64,000 nt of DNA. It comes from Stakelama sediminis. Its GTDB lineage: Bacteria; Pseudomonadota; Alphaproteobacteria; Sphingomonadales; Sphingomonadaceae. The notes beneath the pieces were generated by a model. That model saw only the letters and a program-made list of their open reading frames with translations, was not told the origin of the DNA and did not search any database. Location: positions 620,001 through 684,000 of the forward strand of contig NZ_JACIJI010000001.1 in NCBI RefSeq assembly GCF_014199335.1, read 5' to 3'. Positions 46,879-56,140 of the stretch are shown one piece after another. Numbering within the stretch: the stretch's first letter is position 1; each line of letters begins with the position of its first letter. The translations under genes were made by a program, and so were the position numbers.

Positions 46879-47076
46879 ATGGCGGACGATACCGCACCGG
46901 AAAACGAGATTACCGCGACCGCGCGCAGCGCCAACCATTGCCGCGAAGCCGCCGAGGCGACCACGCCGGAACCGGCGCATCGCAACAAGATGCGGTTTTC
47001 GACGCTTGGGCTGGGCATCGGCTCGGCCGCGCTGGCGGGCGCCGCGCTCTATTCGATGCGATCGCGACGCAAATAA
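46879..47076 (+). CDS. 65-residue tail-anchored small protein
   Basis: 65 residues from an ATG after GAAGGGAG. An acidic/polar N-terminus precedes a C-terminal helix (about 45-59, LGIGSAALAGAALYSM) and the basic end RSRRK, a tail-anchor pattern. No family recognised. It lies between tgt and the TPP enzyme with 38 and 43 bases on each side. Confidence 0.6.
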   Translation: MADDTAPENEITATARSANHCREAAEATTPEPAHRNKMRFSTLGLGIGSAALAGAALYSMRSRRK

Positions 47077-47119
47077 CGCACGGCTTTCGATGCCGCGGCT
47101 CCCCCGCTAAGACGGTGCG

Positions 47120-48814
47120 ATGACAAGCAAACGCAGCGGCGGCCGCATTCTGGTCGACAATCTGGTCGCGCAAGGGTGCGACCGCATTTTCCACGTTCCC
47201 GGCGAGAGCTTTCTGGCCGTCCTCGACGCGCTCCACGACACGCCCGAAATCGATCTCGTCACCTGTCGTCAGGAAGGCGGTGCGGCGTTCATGGCATGTG
47301 CCGACGGCGCGCTGACCGGGCGGCCGGGCGTGTGTTTCGTCACCCGCGGTCCGGGCGCCACCAACGGCTCGATCGGCGTGCATGTGGCAATGCAGGATTC
47401 GATCCCGATGCTGTATTTCATCGGCGATGTCGATCGTTCGATGCGCGACCGGGAAGGGTTTCAGGAGGTCGATTTCGCCGCGATGTTCGGCCCGCTCGCC
47501 AAGCTGGCGCTGCGCATCGATGACGCGCGGCGTATCCCCGAATATGTCGCGCGGGCATGGAATGTCGCGATCAGCGGCCGCCCCGGCCCGGTGGTGATCG
47601 CACTGCCCGAGGATATGCTGTGCGATGTGGCGGAGGCGACGGACCGGCCGAAGCTCGAACCGCATTCCGCCGCGCTCGACCCGGCCGACTTTACCGATCT
47701 TGCCGACATGCTGCGCACTGCCGAACGGCCGGTCGCGATTATCGGCGGGGCGGGCTGGGACATTGCCACCGGCGCTGCGTTCGGCGATTTCGCCCGTCGC
47801 TGGGGCATCCCCGTGGCCGGTGCGTTCCGGCGACAGGACGCAGTGCCCAACGCCCTGCCGGTCTGGGCGGGCAATCTGGGATACGGCCCCAATCCGAAGC
47901 TGGTGGAGAGGATCAAAGCCGCCGACCTGATCCTGACGCTGGGCGCGCGGCTGGGAGAAGCGACCACCGACGGCTATACGCTGATCACGCCCGATCATCC
48001 GGGGCAGGTGCTGATCCATGTCCACCCGGATGCCAACGAACTGAACCGCGTCTATCGCGCCGATATGGCGATACCGGCCGATGTGTTCGATTTCGCCGCC
48101 ATGCTCACCGGGCTGGATGCGCCCGAGCAGCCGCACCCCGGCGGTGCGGAGGCCCATGCCGAGTGGCGCGAATGGTCGACTCCGCGCGCGCGTGAGGGCG
48201 TGACACTGGACCTTGGCCCGTGCGTCGCGGCGATGCGCGAGCGGCTGTCGGCGGATGACACGATCCTCTGCAACGGCGCGGGCAATTATTCCGGCTGGTG
48301 GCACCGCTACTGGCACTATGGCGCCTATGGGACGCAGCTTGCGCCGACCGCTGGTGCGATGGGCTATGGCGTTCCTGCCGCCGTGGCCGCGGCGCTGCGC
48401 AAGCCCGAAAAAACGGTAGTTGCGGTTGCAGGCGACGGCGATTTCCTGATGAACGGGCAGGAACTGGCCACCGCCGTACAACATGGCGCGAACCTGCTCG
48501 TCATCCTGATCGACAACGGCGGATACGGCACCATCCGCATGCATCAGGAGCGCGAATATCCAGCCCGCCTGTCGGGCACGCAGTTGCACAATCCCGATTT
48601 CGCCGCATTGGCGCGCGCCTTTGGCGGCTGGGCGGAAACGGTGGAACGGACAGACGCATTTGCGCCTGCGCTCGACCGCGCGCTGGCGCAGACGGGCCTG
48701 CGCCTGTTGCATTGCAAGACCGATATTGAGGTGATTACCGCCGCGACGACGATTGAGGCTATCCGCAATCGCGGTCGGAACGGAACCTCAGTGCAGGATC
48801 CACAACAGGAATAG
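47120..48814 (+). CDS. acetolactate synthase-like TPP-dependent enzyme
   Basis: 564 residues in three domains. The catalytic Glu52 (CRQEGGA) activates the TPP ring, and GDGDFLMNGQELATAVQHGA with VILIDN is the TPP-binding motif. RGPGATNGSIGV and the central FAD/DHS-like domain (PVAIIGGAGWD) are as in the IlvB family. There is no ilvN (small subunit) next to it, so it may be a catabolic or unrelated carboligase or decarboxylase. The 3' end overlaps the convergent unknown gene by 27 bases. Confidence 0.85.
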   Translation: MTSKRSGGRILVDNLVAQGCDRIFHVPGESFLAVLDALHDTPEIDLVTCRQEGGAAFMACADGALTGRPGVCFVTRGPGATNGSIGVHVAMQDSIPMLYFIGDVDRSMRDREGFQEVDFAAMFGPLAKLALRIDDARRIPEYVARAWNVAISGRPGPVVIALPEDMLCDVAEATDRPKLEPHSAALDPADFTDLADMLRTAERPVAIIGGAGWDIATGAAFGDFARRWGIPVAGAFRRQDAVPNALPVWAGNLGYGPNPKLVERIKAADLILTLGARLGEATTDGYTLITPDHPGQVLIHVHPDANELNRVYRADMAIPADVFDFAAMLTGLDAPEQPHPGGAEAHAEWREWSTPRAREGVTLDLGPCVAAMRERLSADDTILCNGAGNYSGWWHRYWHYGAYGTQLAPTAGAMGYGVPAAVAAALRKPEKTVVAVAGDGDFLMNGQELATAVQHGANLLVILIDNGGYGTIRMHQEREYPARLSGTQLHNPDFAALARAFGGWAETVERTDAFAPALDRALAQTGLRLLHCKTDIEVITAATTIEAIRNRGRNGTSVQDPQQE

Positions 48815-49438
48815 CGCGACGACCGCCAGCCCGCCCAGAAAGGCCACAGCCTGCCAGCGTCGGTTCCAGCCTTCAGGACGTGGCAGCGGCACGGGAATAT
48901 CGGCGCGCTGACGAATCAGGTCGGGACCGGAATAGCGCCCCTGCCCCGGCAAGCCGCCAGTAATGCCGGAAAGCAGATTGCCCTCTGGATCGCCCTGAAT
49001 CGCGGATTGGGGCATGGCCAGCGAAAGATACGGCAACTGCTGGGCATTTGCCGCTCCGGACTGGTTTTGCGGCGGCGCAGCGGATGCGAGCGACGTGCGA
49101 CCGGCCGTGGCGAGGGTCGACTTTGGCGTCTTAGCAAATTGCCCGGTCAAGGCCGCGTCCACCATCGCCTGCGATTTGGACGGTGTTTTCGAATCGGTAC
49201 GGGAGGACGCCACCTTAGTCTGTACCAGCCCGGTCAGCACGCGTTGCAACGCTTCCGTCGTCGCGGCGTCGGCCTGTCCCGCCCTCAGCGCCTGAGTGAG
49301 GCTGCTGCCTTCCTTTGCCACAGGCGGATTGCTGCGGCCCGGTTCCAGCGCCCGCGCCACGGAATCACGCGCACCCGCCTTTACCAGAGCAGCACGCTGT
49401 TCCGGCGTCAGGGTCCGGGTGCGAAAGCGTATGTCCAT
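48788..49438 (-). CDS. tail-anchored protein, function unknown
   Basis: 216 residues. A long polar N-terminal region rich in Ser, Ala, Gln and Thr (about 1-190), likely disordered, is followed by PRPEGWNRRW and one membrane helix at the C-terminus (about 195-214, AVAFLGGLAVVALFLLWIL). This is a tail-anchored arrangement. No family recognised. Its stop lies inside the end of the TPP-enzyme gene on the other strand. The csbD terminator is upstream. Confidence 0.6.
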   Translation of the reverse strand: MDIRFRTRTLTPEQRAALVKAGARDSVARALEPGRSNPPVAKEGSSLTQALRAGQADAATTEALQRVLTGLVQTKVASSRTDSKTPSKSQAMVDAALTGQFAKTPKSTLATAGRTSLASAAPPQNQSGAANAQQLPYLSLAMPQSAIQGDPEGNLLSGITGGLPGQGRYSGPDLIRQRADIPVPLPRPEGWNRRWQAVAFLGGLAVVALFLLWILH

Positions 49439-49500
49439 TCATGACTCCGGCGCGGCATTGCGTCGGGCCAGAGCCTATCCGCCAATCCTTTCGGAAATCC

Positions 49501-49542
49501 AAAGCAAAGGGCCGCCCCGGCATTCCGGAACGGCCTTGCTTT
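49501..49542 (-). terminator. probable intrinsic terminator of csbD
   Basis: AAAGCAA...GGCCG pairs with CGGCC...TTGCTTT (49501-49542) around an inner CCGG/CCGG stem, with a two-base bulge. It starts 24 bases after the csbD stop on the minus strand and ends in CTTTGCTTT. Good for a terminator, although the T-run is short. Confidence 0.65.
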
Positions 49543-49565
49543 GTCGTAGGGTGATAGAGCGGGGG

Positions 49566-49736
49566 TCAGATATCGTCGCCCAGCGCGCCCTTTACCTTGC
49601 CGACGAACTGCTGCACCTTGCCTTTCCCTTCCTGCTCCGCACCTTCCGCGCGGGTTTCGGGGTCGTTGCTCTTCTGCTTCAGCTTGCCGGCAGCTTCGTT
49701 GACATTGCCTTTGATCTTGTCAGTCAGTTCACCCAT
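49566..49736 (-). CDS. CsbD-family stress protein
   Basis: 56 residues from an ATG with GGAG nine bases upstream. The sequence MGELTDKIKGNVNEAAGKLK, rich in Lys, Glu and Gly with a repeated helix, is diagnostic of CsbD. In other bacteria it is a general stress gene of unknown biochemical function. A perfect sigma-EcfG promoter lies upstream, and a terminator downstream, so it is a monocistronic unit. Confidence 0.92.
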   Translation of the reverse strand: MGELTDKIKGNVNEAAGKLKQKSNDPETRAEGAEQEGKGKVQQFVGKVKGALGDDI

Positions 49737-49807
49737 GATACGTCTCCTTCACGTGTCAGCTCGAACAGGTTGCATGAGCGCAAACCATTCGGATATCACG
49801 TAAAATC

Positions 49808-49832
49808 AACGGGCGAGGCTCGACTTTGTTCC
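49808..49832 (-). promoter_or_regulatory. sigma-EcfG general stress promoter of csbD
   Basis: On the minus strand GGAAC (49832-49828), sixteen bases, then CGTT (49811-49808). This is exactly the alphaproteobacterial EcfG consensus (GGAAC-N16-17-CGTT). It is 72 bases before the csbD ATG, on the correct strand. Confidence 0.85.
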
Positions 49833-49883
49833 GCGCTGCAAAACGCCTCGGCGCATCGTTACACCGTTCGTCGTATTTAACCG

Positions 49884-50888
49884 TCAGATCAGTCCCGCCA
49901 GCGGGCTGGACGGGTCGGCATAGCGCCGCTTGCCCATCCGCCCCGCCAGATAGGAAAGCCGTCCGCTTTCAATCGCCAGCTTCATGGCGCGCGCCATCAT
50001 GATCGGGTTCTTTGCTTCGGCAATCGCGGTGTTCATCAGCACCCCGTCACAGCCAAGCTCCATCGCGCGCGACGCATCCGATGCACTGCCGACGCCCGCA
50101 TCGACCAGCACAGGCACGCTCGCGCCCTCGACGATCAGGCGGATCGTCACTTCGTTCTGGATACCAAGGCCGGACCCGATCGGCGCGCCCAGCGGCATGA
50201 TCGCCACCGCGCCTGCATCCTCCAGCCGCTTCGCCGCAATCGGATCGTCGACGCAATAGACCATCGGCTTGAAGCCTTCCTTCGCCAGCACCTCGGTCGC
50301 GCGCAGCGTTTCGACCATGTCGGGATAGAGCGTGCGCGCCTCCCCCAGCACCTCCAGCTTGACCAGGTCCCAGCCACCCGCCTCTCGCGCCAGCCGCAAC
50401 GTGCGGATCGCGTCCTCTGCGGTGAAGCATCCGGCGGTGTTGGGCAGGTACATGACCTTTTTCGGGTCGATATAGTCGGTCAGCATCGGCGCCTTCGGGT
50501 CCGACACATTAACCCGGCGCACCGCGACCGTGACGATTTCCGCCCCCGATGCTTCGAGCGCGGCGGCATTCTGTTCGAAATCCTTGTATTTGCCTGTACC
50601 GACGATCAGGCGCGAGCGAAAGCTGTGCCCCGCCACCGTCCAGCGATCCTCCTCCACCCCGGCAGCATGATCGCCGCCGCCGACGAAGTGGACGATCTCC
50701 AGCTCATCGCCATCCTCCACCTTCACACTGCCGAGCGTCGAACGCGGCACAACCTCCAGATTGCGTTCGACCGCCACCTTTTCCGGCTCCAGCCCCAGCT
50801 CACTCGCAAGCTGGGCGAGGGTCAGGCCCGCCGTGACGCGGCGATGTTCGCCATTGACCCGGATGGTGATGGTTCCGTCGTTATGCAA
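49884..50888 (-). CDS. thiG: ThiS-ThiG fusion: sulfur carrier protein / thiazole synthase
   Basis: 334 residues from a TTG after GGAG. Residues 1-72 are a ThiS ubiquitin-like domain ending VHFVGGG; residues about 80-334 are ThiG, with the Schiff-base Lys177 ([10 protein letters not shown]) and [12 protein letters not shown]. ThiG forms the thiazole ring of thiamine using sulfur carried as a thiocarboxylate on the ThiS C-terminal Gly. In this fusion the Gly-Gly is internal. Such fusions are annotated in other Alphaproteobacteria. It is divergent from aroQ. No TPP riboswitch was seen. Confidence 0.93.
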   Translation of the reverse strand: MHNDGTITIRVNGEHRRVTAGLTLAQLASELGLEPEKVAVERNLEVVPRSTLGSVKVEDGDELEIVHFVGGGDHAAGVEEDRWTVAGHSFRSRLIVGTGKYKDFEQNAAALEASGAEIVTVAVRRVNVSDPKAPMLTDYIDPKKVMYLPNTAGCFTAEDAIRTLRLAREAGGWDLVKLEVLGEARTLYPDMVETLRATEVLAKEGFKPMVYCVDDPIAAKRLEDAGAVAIMPLGAPIGSGLGIQNEVTIRLIVEGASVPVLVDAGVGSASDASRAMELGCDGVLMNTAIAEAKNPIMMARAMKLAIESGRLSYLAGRMGKRRYADPSSPLAGLI

Positions 50889-51028
50889 ATCCGCTTCTCC
50901 ATGCGTCCCGGCGCGGGTGCAGCAACCGCCTTCAGGATAAAGGCGTCTCGACTTCCCGCGGCCGGTGGGGGTAAGGATGGATGCGATTTAGGCGCGCAGG
51001 CGCCCGCCCGCAACCGAAAGGCACCGGC

Positions 51029-51463
51029 TTGGCCGACACGATTTACGTCCTCAACGGTCCCAACCTCAACCTGCTCGGCACGCGCGAACCGGAAATCTAC
51101 GGCTCCGACACGCTGGACGATATTGGCGGACGGCTGGAGGATCGCGCCCGCGCGCTGAACTGCGAAATCGACATGCGCCAGTCCAATCATGAGGGGCATC
51201 TGATCGACTGGCTGCACGAGGCGCAGTCGACGAATGCAAAGGCGGTGATCCTCAATCCCGGCGGCTATACGCACACCTCGGTCGCGCTGCACGATGCCGT
51301 CGCGGCGATTACGACGCCGGTAATCGAGATTCACCTTTCCAACCCGCATGCGCGCGAAAAATTCCGCCACACCAGCTATGTAGGCCGTGCCGCACGCGGA
51401 ACCATCGCGGGCTTTGGCGCGCTTTCCTATCTTCTGGCGCTTGAAGCCGCGGCCAGTCTCTGA
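51029..51463 (+). CDS. aroQ: type II 3-dehydroquinate dehydratase
   Basis: 144 residues from a TTG ([17 protein letters not shown]); an upstream in-frame start at 50981 would add 16 atypical residues. It removes water from 3-dehydroquinate in the shikimate pathway. The active-site Tyr lies in GTREPEIYG, Asn-Pro-Gly in NPGGYTHTS, and the His-Ser-Arg block in [15 protein letters not shown]. It precedes accB by 34 bases, a conserved alphaproteobacterial arrangement. Confidence 0.95.
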   Translation: MADTIYVLNGPNLNLLGTREPEIYGSDTLDDIGGRLEDRARALNCEIDMRQSNHEGHLIDWLHEAQSTNAKAVILNPGGYTHTSVALHDAVAAITTPVIEIHLSNPHAREKFRHTSYVGRAARGTIAGFGALSYLLALEAAASL

Positions 51464-51497
51464 CACAGGGCCGGTTTGGATTCTTTTGAGGGATCGC

Positions 51498-51989
51498 ATG
51501 AGCGAAGACACAAAACACAGCGGCGTAATGCAGGTCGATATCGATCTGGTGCGTCAGCTTGCCACCGTACTGGATGACACGCATCTGACCGAGATCGAGG
51601 TCGAGGACGGCGATCGCAAGGTCCGCGTCGCGCGCACCGTGACCGCAGCGCCCGCCGCATCCTATGCAGCGCCGCCGATGACCGCCGCACCGGCTGCCGC
51701 CGCGCCTGCGGCCGCTCCGGCTGCGGAGGCCCCCGCGCCTGCCGCGCCCGACCATGCCAATGCGGTCAAATCGCCGATGGTCGGCACCGCCTATCTGTCG
51801 CCCGAACCGGGTGCCAAAGCCTATGCCGAAATCGGCAAGCAGGTCGCGGCCGGCGACACGCTGCTGATCGTCGAGGCGATGAAAGTGATGAACCCGATCA
51901 CCGCGCCCAATGCAGGCACGGTCAAGGCGGTTCTGGTCGAGGACGGCCAGCCGGTCGAGTTCGACCAGCCGCTCGTCGTCGTCGAGTAA
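51498..51989 (+). CDS. accB: biotin carboxyl carrier protein of acetyl-CoA carboxylase
   Basis: 163 residues. The N-terminal helical domain (residues 1-45) is followed by an Ala/Pro linker (about 48-88) and the biotinyl domain with Lys129 in VEAMKVMNP. It carries CO2 from AccC to the transcarboxylase. Start ATG at 51498 is preferred over an earlier frame extension that runs back into aroQ. accC starts four bases after its stop with GTG. Confidence 0.96.
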   Translation: MSEDTKHSGVMQVDIDLVRQLATVLDDTHLTEIEVEDGDRKVRVARTVTAAPAASYAAPPMTAAPAAAAPAAAPAAEAPAPAAPDHANAVKSPMVGTAYLSPEPGAKAYAEIGKQVAAGDTLLIVEAMKVMNPITAPNAGTVKAVLVEDGQPVEFDQPLVVVE

Positions 51990-51993
51990 GCCC

Positions 51994-53343
51994 GTGGCCA
52001 AAATCGAGAAGCTGCTGATCGCCAATCGCGGGGAGATTGCCCTGCGCATCCACCGCGCGTGCAAGGAAATGGGTATCCGCACCGTGGCGGTCCATTCCAC
52101 CGCCGATGCCGACGCCATGCATGTGCGGCTGGCCGATGAAGCCATCTGCATCGGTCCGCCAGCCGCGGGCCAGAGCTATCTCAACATCCCGAACATCATT
52201 TCGGCGGCCGAAATCTCCGGCGCGGACGCGATCCACCCCGGCTATGGTTTCCTGTCGGAAAACGCCAAGTTCGCGGAAATCGTCGAAAGCCACGGCATCA
52301 TCTTCGTCGGCCCCAAGCCGGAGCATATCCGCATCATGGGCGACAAGGTGGAGGCGAAGCGCACTGCCGGTGCGCTCGGCCTGCCGCTGGTGCCCGGTTC
52401 CGACGGCGCGATCAGCGACCTGGAAGAAGCGAAGAAGCTGGCAGCCGATGTCGGCTATCCGGTGCTGATCAAGGCGGCATCGGGCGGCGGCGGGCGCGGC
52501 ATGAAGGTGGTGCCGAGCGAGGATCAGCTCGAAAGCGCGATGCAGCAGGCAGGCTCCGAGGCGAAGGCGGCGTTCGGCGACGCCACCGTCTATATGGAGA
52601 AGTATCTCGGCAATCCGCGCCATATCGAGTTTCAGGTGTTCGGCGACGGAAACGGTAACGCCATCCATCTGGGCGAACGCGATTGTTCGCTGCAACGCCG
52701 TCACCAGAAGGTGCTGGAGGAAGCCACCTCCCCCGTCATTACGCCGCAGGAACGCGCACGCATGGGTGGCGTGGTCGCCAAAGCGATGGCCGATATGGGC
52801 TATCGCGGCGCGGGCACGATCGAATTTCTGTGGGAAGACGGGAAGTTCTACTTCATCGAAATGAACACCCGGCTTCAGGTCGAGCATCCGGTGACGGAGA
52901 TGATTACCGGCGTCGATCTGGTGCGCGAACAGATTCGCGTCGCGGAAGGAATGCCGCTGTCGGTCGCGCAGGACGAGATCGAATTTCGCGGCCATGCCAT
53001 CGAATGCCGCATCAACGCCGAAGACCCGAAAACTTTCGCGCCGTCGCCCGGCCAGATCACCTATTATCACGCGCCGGGCGGTATGCATGTCCGCGTCGAC
53101 AGCGGCATCTATGCCGGGTATCGCATCCCGCCTTATTATGATTCGATGATCGCCAAGCTGATCGTGTTCGGGCGCACGCGCGAAGGCTGCATCATGCGGC
53201 TGCGCCGCGCGCTCGACGAATTTGTCGTGGAAGGCGTGAAGACCACCGTTCCGCTGCATCAGGCATTGCTCGACCAGCCCGATTTCCTGTCGGGCAACTA
53301 TACGATCAAATGGCTGGAGGAATGGCTGGCAAGCCAGGACTGA
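51994..53343 (+). CDS. accC: biotin carboxylase subunit of acetyl-CoA carboxylase
   Basis: 449 residues from a GTG giving [19 protein letters not shown], the family's standard start. It carboxylates biotin on AccB using ATP and bicarbonate. The ATP-grasp glycine loop [33 protein letters not shown] and [22 protein letters not shown] (catalytic Arg and magnesium Glu) are all intact. A longer frame from 51910 overlaps accB and is rejected. Confidence 0.97.
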   Translation: MAKIEKLLIANRGEIALRIHRACKEMGIRTVAVHSTADADAMHVRLADEAICIGPPAAGQSYLNIPNIISAAEISGADAIHPGYGFLSENAKFAEIVESHGIIFVGPKPEHIRIMGDKVEAKRTAGALGLPLVPGSDGAISDLEEAKKLAADVGYPVLIKAASGGGGRGMKVVPSEDQLESAMQQAGSEAKAAFGDATVYMEKYLGNPRHIEFQVFGDGNGNAIHLGERDCSLQRRHQKVLEEATSPVITPQERARMGGVVAKAMADMGYRGAGTIEFLWEDGKFYFIEMNTRLQVEHPVTEMITGVDLVREQIRVAEGMPLSVAQDEIEFRGHAIECRINAEDPKTFAPSPGQITYYHAPGGMHVRVDSGIYAGYRIPPYYDSMIAKLIVFGRTREGCIMRLRRALDEFVVEGVKTTVPLHQALLDQPDFLSGNYTIKWLEEWLASQD

Positions 53344-53347
53344 CCCC

Positions 53348-53872
53348 ATGATACGTGCCCTGTTGCCGGTGATCGCGCTGGGAGCAGTTGCTCCCGCCGC
53401 ATCGCCGGCACAGGCGCTTGCCGGGCGCTATTACCGGCAATTTTCCGACAAGCTGGTCGGCGGTCCCTATTACCGTGGCGAGGATATCGTCGAAATCGTG
53501 CCCGTCGCCGCCGATGCCGCCTATTTCCGCATTCATCTCGATTACGCCAATGGCCATGTCTGCGGCATTTACGGCGTTGCGCAGGCAACCGGCGACCGGC
53601 TCGTCTATCGCGATCCGGCACATTGGGGATCGAACCGGTCGTGCCGCCTCACCATCCGGCGCGACGGCAAGCGTTTGCGCATCGACGACGGCGAGCAAAG
53701 CTGTTCCGCCTATTGCGGGGCGCGCGGCACGCTGAGCGAGGTCAGCCTGCCCTTCGCCAGTCGCCGGAAAATCCGTTATATGAAGCGATTAAAGGCTTCG
53801 CACGAATACCGGGTTTCGCTGGCCGAATGGCGTACAGGAAAGCCCAAAATGGACTTTTGGAAAGCCTCTTAG
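53348..53872 (+). CDS. secreted protein, function unknown
   Basis: 174 residues with a signal peptide (about 1-24, AQALA). The mature part is β-rich with Tyr/Arg motifs and at least four cysteines (GHVCGIYG, SCRLT, SCSAYCG), likely disulfide-bonded in the periplasm. No family recognised. It starts five bases after accC and is likely cotranscribed, though an obvious functional link to acetyl-CoA carboxylase is lacking. Confidence 0.7.
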   Translation: MIRALLPVIALGAVAPAASPAQALAGRYYRQFSDKLVGGPYYRGEDIVEIVPVAADAAYFRIHLDYANGHVCGIYGVAQATGDRLVYRDPAHWGSNRSCRLTIRRDGKRLRIDDGEQSCSAYCGARGTLSEVSLPFASRRKIRYMKRLKASHEYRVSLAEWRTGKPKMDFWKAS

Positions 53873-53980
53873 GAACTGGATCCCGTCTTCGCAAAGCCAA
53901 GATCAGCAGCGTTCAACAACTTCCTTTTATTTGTCCGGAATTGAGTTATGATCGCCGGATAAAAATAAAGGGGAGAGTTC

Positions 53981-54280
53981 ATGCCACTCAACACTTCCGA
54001 GCTGACGCTGATCGAACAACGCGTCACCAATGACGGGCCAAGCACGCCGGTTGCCTATCTACTCTGGTTCTTTCTGGGACTCCTCAGTGCGCACCGCTTC
54101 TATTTGGGGCGTCCCGCTTCAGCGATCCTGCAAATTCTATCCTATTTCGTTCTGATCGGCTTTTTCTGGCTGCTACTCGATCTGTTGCTGATCCCCGACA
54201 TGGTTCGCCAGAAACGCGATGTGATGCGACAGCGGCTGACGACCGAAATGGAAGGCGGTCAGCAACTCGCTTTCGCCTGA
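53981..54280 (+). CDS. TM2 domain membrane protein
   Basis: 99 residues. VAYLLWFFLGLLSAHRFYLGRP is the first TM2 helix and the conserved AHRFYLG; FVLIGFFWLLLDLLLIPDMV is the second, ending in the D-x-x-x-x-P element. Family function is unknown. An A/T-rich leader with GGGGAGAG lies before the ATG. The base composition just upstream (53915-53975) is lower in G+C. Confidence 0.88.
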   Translation: MPLNTSELTLIEQRVTNDGPSTPVAYLLWFFLGLLSAHRFYLGRPASAILQILSYFVLIGFFWLLLDLLLIPDMVRQKRDVMRQRLTTEMEGGQQLAFA

Positions 54281-54295
54281 ATTTTGCACGGGGCC

Positions 54296-54319
54296 GGCGG
54301 CGCTCGCGACAGCGCCGCC
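54296..54319 (+). terminator. hairpin after the TM2 gene
   Basis: GGCGGCGCT-CGCGAC-AGCGCCGCC, a perfect 9-bp G/C stem beginning 15 bases after the TM2 stop. No T-run follows, so it is a possible terminator or a mRNA 3'-end stabiliser. Confidence 0.5.
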
Positions 54320-54450
54320 ACGCAACCTTGTCGCCGGAACCGCGTTGCACCCGCCATGTCGCCTCGCTATCGACATAGTGGAAAATACCCGGTGAGCAGG
54401 CGCTGCGCGTTCCTGCTTCCTGCCCGGAACACGCGGAAAAAGGAGCGCCC

Positions 54451-55686
54451 ATGGCATTGATCGCGGATATCAGGGCGCTCGACAAATCACAGAAAAGCGC
54501 GATCTGGGCGAGCTATCTGGGCTGGACGCTGGATGCCTTCGACTTCTTTCTGATGGTGTTCATGCTCCACGCCATCGCCAGCGAATTCGGCGACAGCGTG
54601 GAAAAAGTTTCGTTCGCGGTGGCCGCGACGCTGGCGGCGCGTCCCTTCGGCGCCCTGTTCTTCGGCTATCTGGCCGACCGGTTCGGCAGGCGGCCGATCC
54701 TGATGCTGGACATCACGCTGTTCTCGCTGTTCGAACTGGCGTCCGCCTTCGCCCCCGATTTTACCGTGCTGCTGATCCTGCGCATCCTGTTCGGTTTCGC
54801 GATGGGCGGCGAATGGGGCATCGGCGCCAGTCTGGTGATGGAATCGATTCCGAAGAAACTGCGCGGGCCGGTGTCCGGGCTGCTGCAAAGCGGCTATCCG
54901 TCGGGCTATCTTTTCGCCAGTCTGGTCTTTTACCTGCTGTTCGACACGATCGGCTGGCGCGGCATGTTCATGGTCGGCATCCTGCCCGCCATTCTGGTCA
55001 TCCTGATCCGCATGCATGTCGAGGAAAGCCCGGCGTTCGAGGCCCGCAAGGACGGGCCAAAGGTCAACCCGGTGCGCGAACTGTTCCGCCACTGGAAAAC
55101 CGCGCTTTACATGATCGTGCTGATGACCGCGTTCAATTTCTTCAGCCACGGCACGCAGGATCTCTATCCCACATTCCTGCAGACACAGCACCATTTCAGC
55201 ACACATATGACGGGTACGCTGGCGATTATCATGAATGTCGGCGCAATTATCGGCGGCATCAGTTTCGGCATCTGGTCGGAAACCATCGGACGCAAGCGCG
55301 CGATTATCGTTGCGGCGCTACTGGCGCTACCCTTCATTCCGCTCTGGGCTTTTTCCGCGACCCCGCTGCTGCTGGGGCTGGGCGCGTTTCTGGTGCAGAT
55401 CGCGGTGCAGGGGGCATGGGGTATCGTGCCGGTACACCTCAATGAACTGTCCCCCGGCCTGATCCGCGGCATGTTTCCCGGCTTTGCCTATCAGGCGGGT
55501 AATCTGATCGCGTCGATCAATGCGCCGATGCAGGCCGATATCGCCAAATCCTTCGGCGGCAATTACGGCGTGGCGCTGGCGATCGTCGCTGGCGTGATGG
55601 CGATCCTCATCGCGATATGGACAGGGATTGGCCCCGAACGCACCGATGTCGATTTCACAGAGCAGGCGCGTGCGATCCGGACATAG
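54451..55686 (+). CDS. MFS transporter, sialate/lactate:H+ symporter-like
   Basis: 411 residues with twelve membrane helices and the MFS motif GYLADRFGRRPILMLD between helices 2 and 3. LGWTLDAFDFFLMVFMLHAIA at the N-terminus and GEWGIGASLVMESIP are typical of the SHS/MHS organic-acid symporter group, which takes up lactate, sialate or other carboxylates. The substrate cannot be chosen from sequence. AAGGAG precedes the ATG. The next small gene overlaps its end. Confidence 0.9.
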   Translation: MALIADIRALDKSQKSAIWASYLGWTLDAFDFFLMVFMLHAIASEFGDSVEKVSFAVAATLAARPFGALFFGYLADRFGRRPILMLDITLFSLFELASAFAPDFTVLLILRILFGFAMGGEWGIGASLVMESIPKKLRGPVSGLLQSGYPSGYLFASLVFYLLFDTIGWRGMFMVGILPAILVILIRMHVEESPAFEARKDGPKVNPVRELFRHWKTALYMIVLMTAFNFFSHGTQDLYPTFLQTQHHFSTHMTGTLAIIMNVGAIIGGISFGIWSETIGRKRAIIVAALLALPFIPLWAFSATPLLLGLGAFLVQIAVQGAWGIVPVHLNELSPGLIRGMFPGFAYQAGNLIASINAPMQADIAKSFGGNYGVALAIVAGVMAILIAIWTGIGPERTDVDFTEQARAIRT

Positions 55687-56140
55687 GCCCCCGGTTGCCC
55701 GCCCTCGCGCTTCTCATCTGCGACGCCGCAATCGATGGTGGCCGCACCTGCCGCGATGGGCATGGGTACTGATCGTGGCGGTCGTGCTGATCGCGGGATA
55801 TTTCGGCTATCGCTACTGGACCGCGCCACAAAACACGCAACCAAACCCCTATGACCAGGCGATGTTGGTACAGGCGGCCAGGCAACGGTTTCGCCGCGAC
55901 CCCAGCATTACCGACATCGTCTATGTCGCCCATCTGGACGAATGGAATGCCACCCCCGCCTTTGCCAGCGCCGATGCGAAAGACTTCGCGCACTATGTCT
56001 GTTATCAGCTTGCCGAAAGCGGCGTGGCGGGTCCGCATACGCGTGTACGGGTAATCGATGCAGACCGCCTGCGCGCTTCGAACTACGATTATAACGCCGC
56101 CAGCCGCGGCACCCTGACTTGTGGAGATGCACCCGAATGA
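55670..56140 (+). CDS. bitopic membrane protein, function unknown
   Basis: 156 residues from a GTG 17 bases inside the transporter gene; the start is uncertain and ATGs at 55628 or 55646 are also in frame. A basic N-terminus (ARPRASHLRRRNRW) and one helix (about 30-51, WAWVLIVAVVLIAGYFGYRYW) precede a polar domain. The domain's two cysteines (YVCYQ, LTCGD) may pair. No family recognised. The arsC-like ATG overlaps its stop. Confidence 0.6.
   Translation: MRSGHRPPVARPRASHLRRRNRWWPHLPRWAWVLIVAVVLIAGYFGYRYWTAPQNTQPNPYDQAMLVQAARQRFRRDPSITDIVYVAHLDEWNATPAFASADAKDFAHYVCYQLAESGVAGPHTRVRVIDADRLRASNYDYNAASRGTLTCGDAPE

Noticed and set aside
50889..51028. Possible TPP riboswitch before the ThiS-ThiG gene
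   Set aside because: The CTGAGA and ACCTGATC core boxes of the TPP riboswitch are not present in the minus-strand leader.
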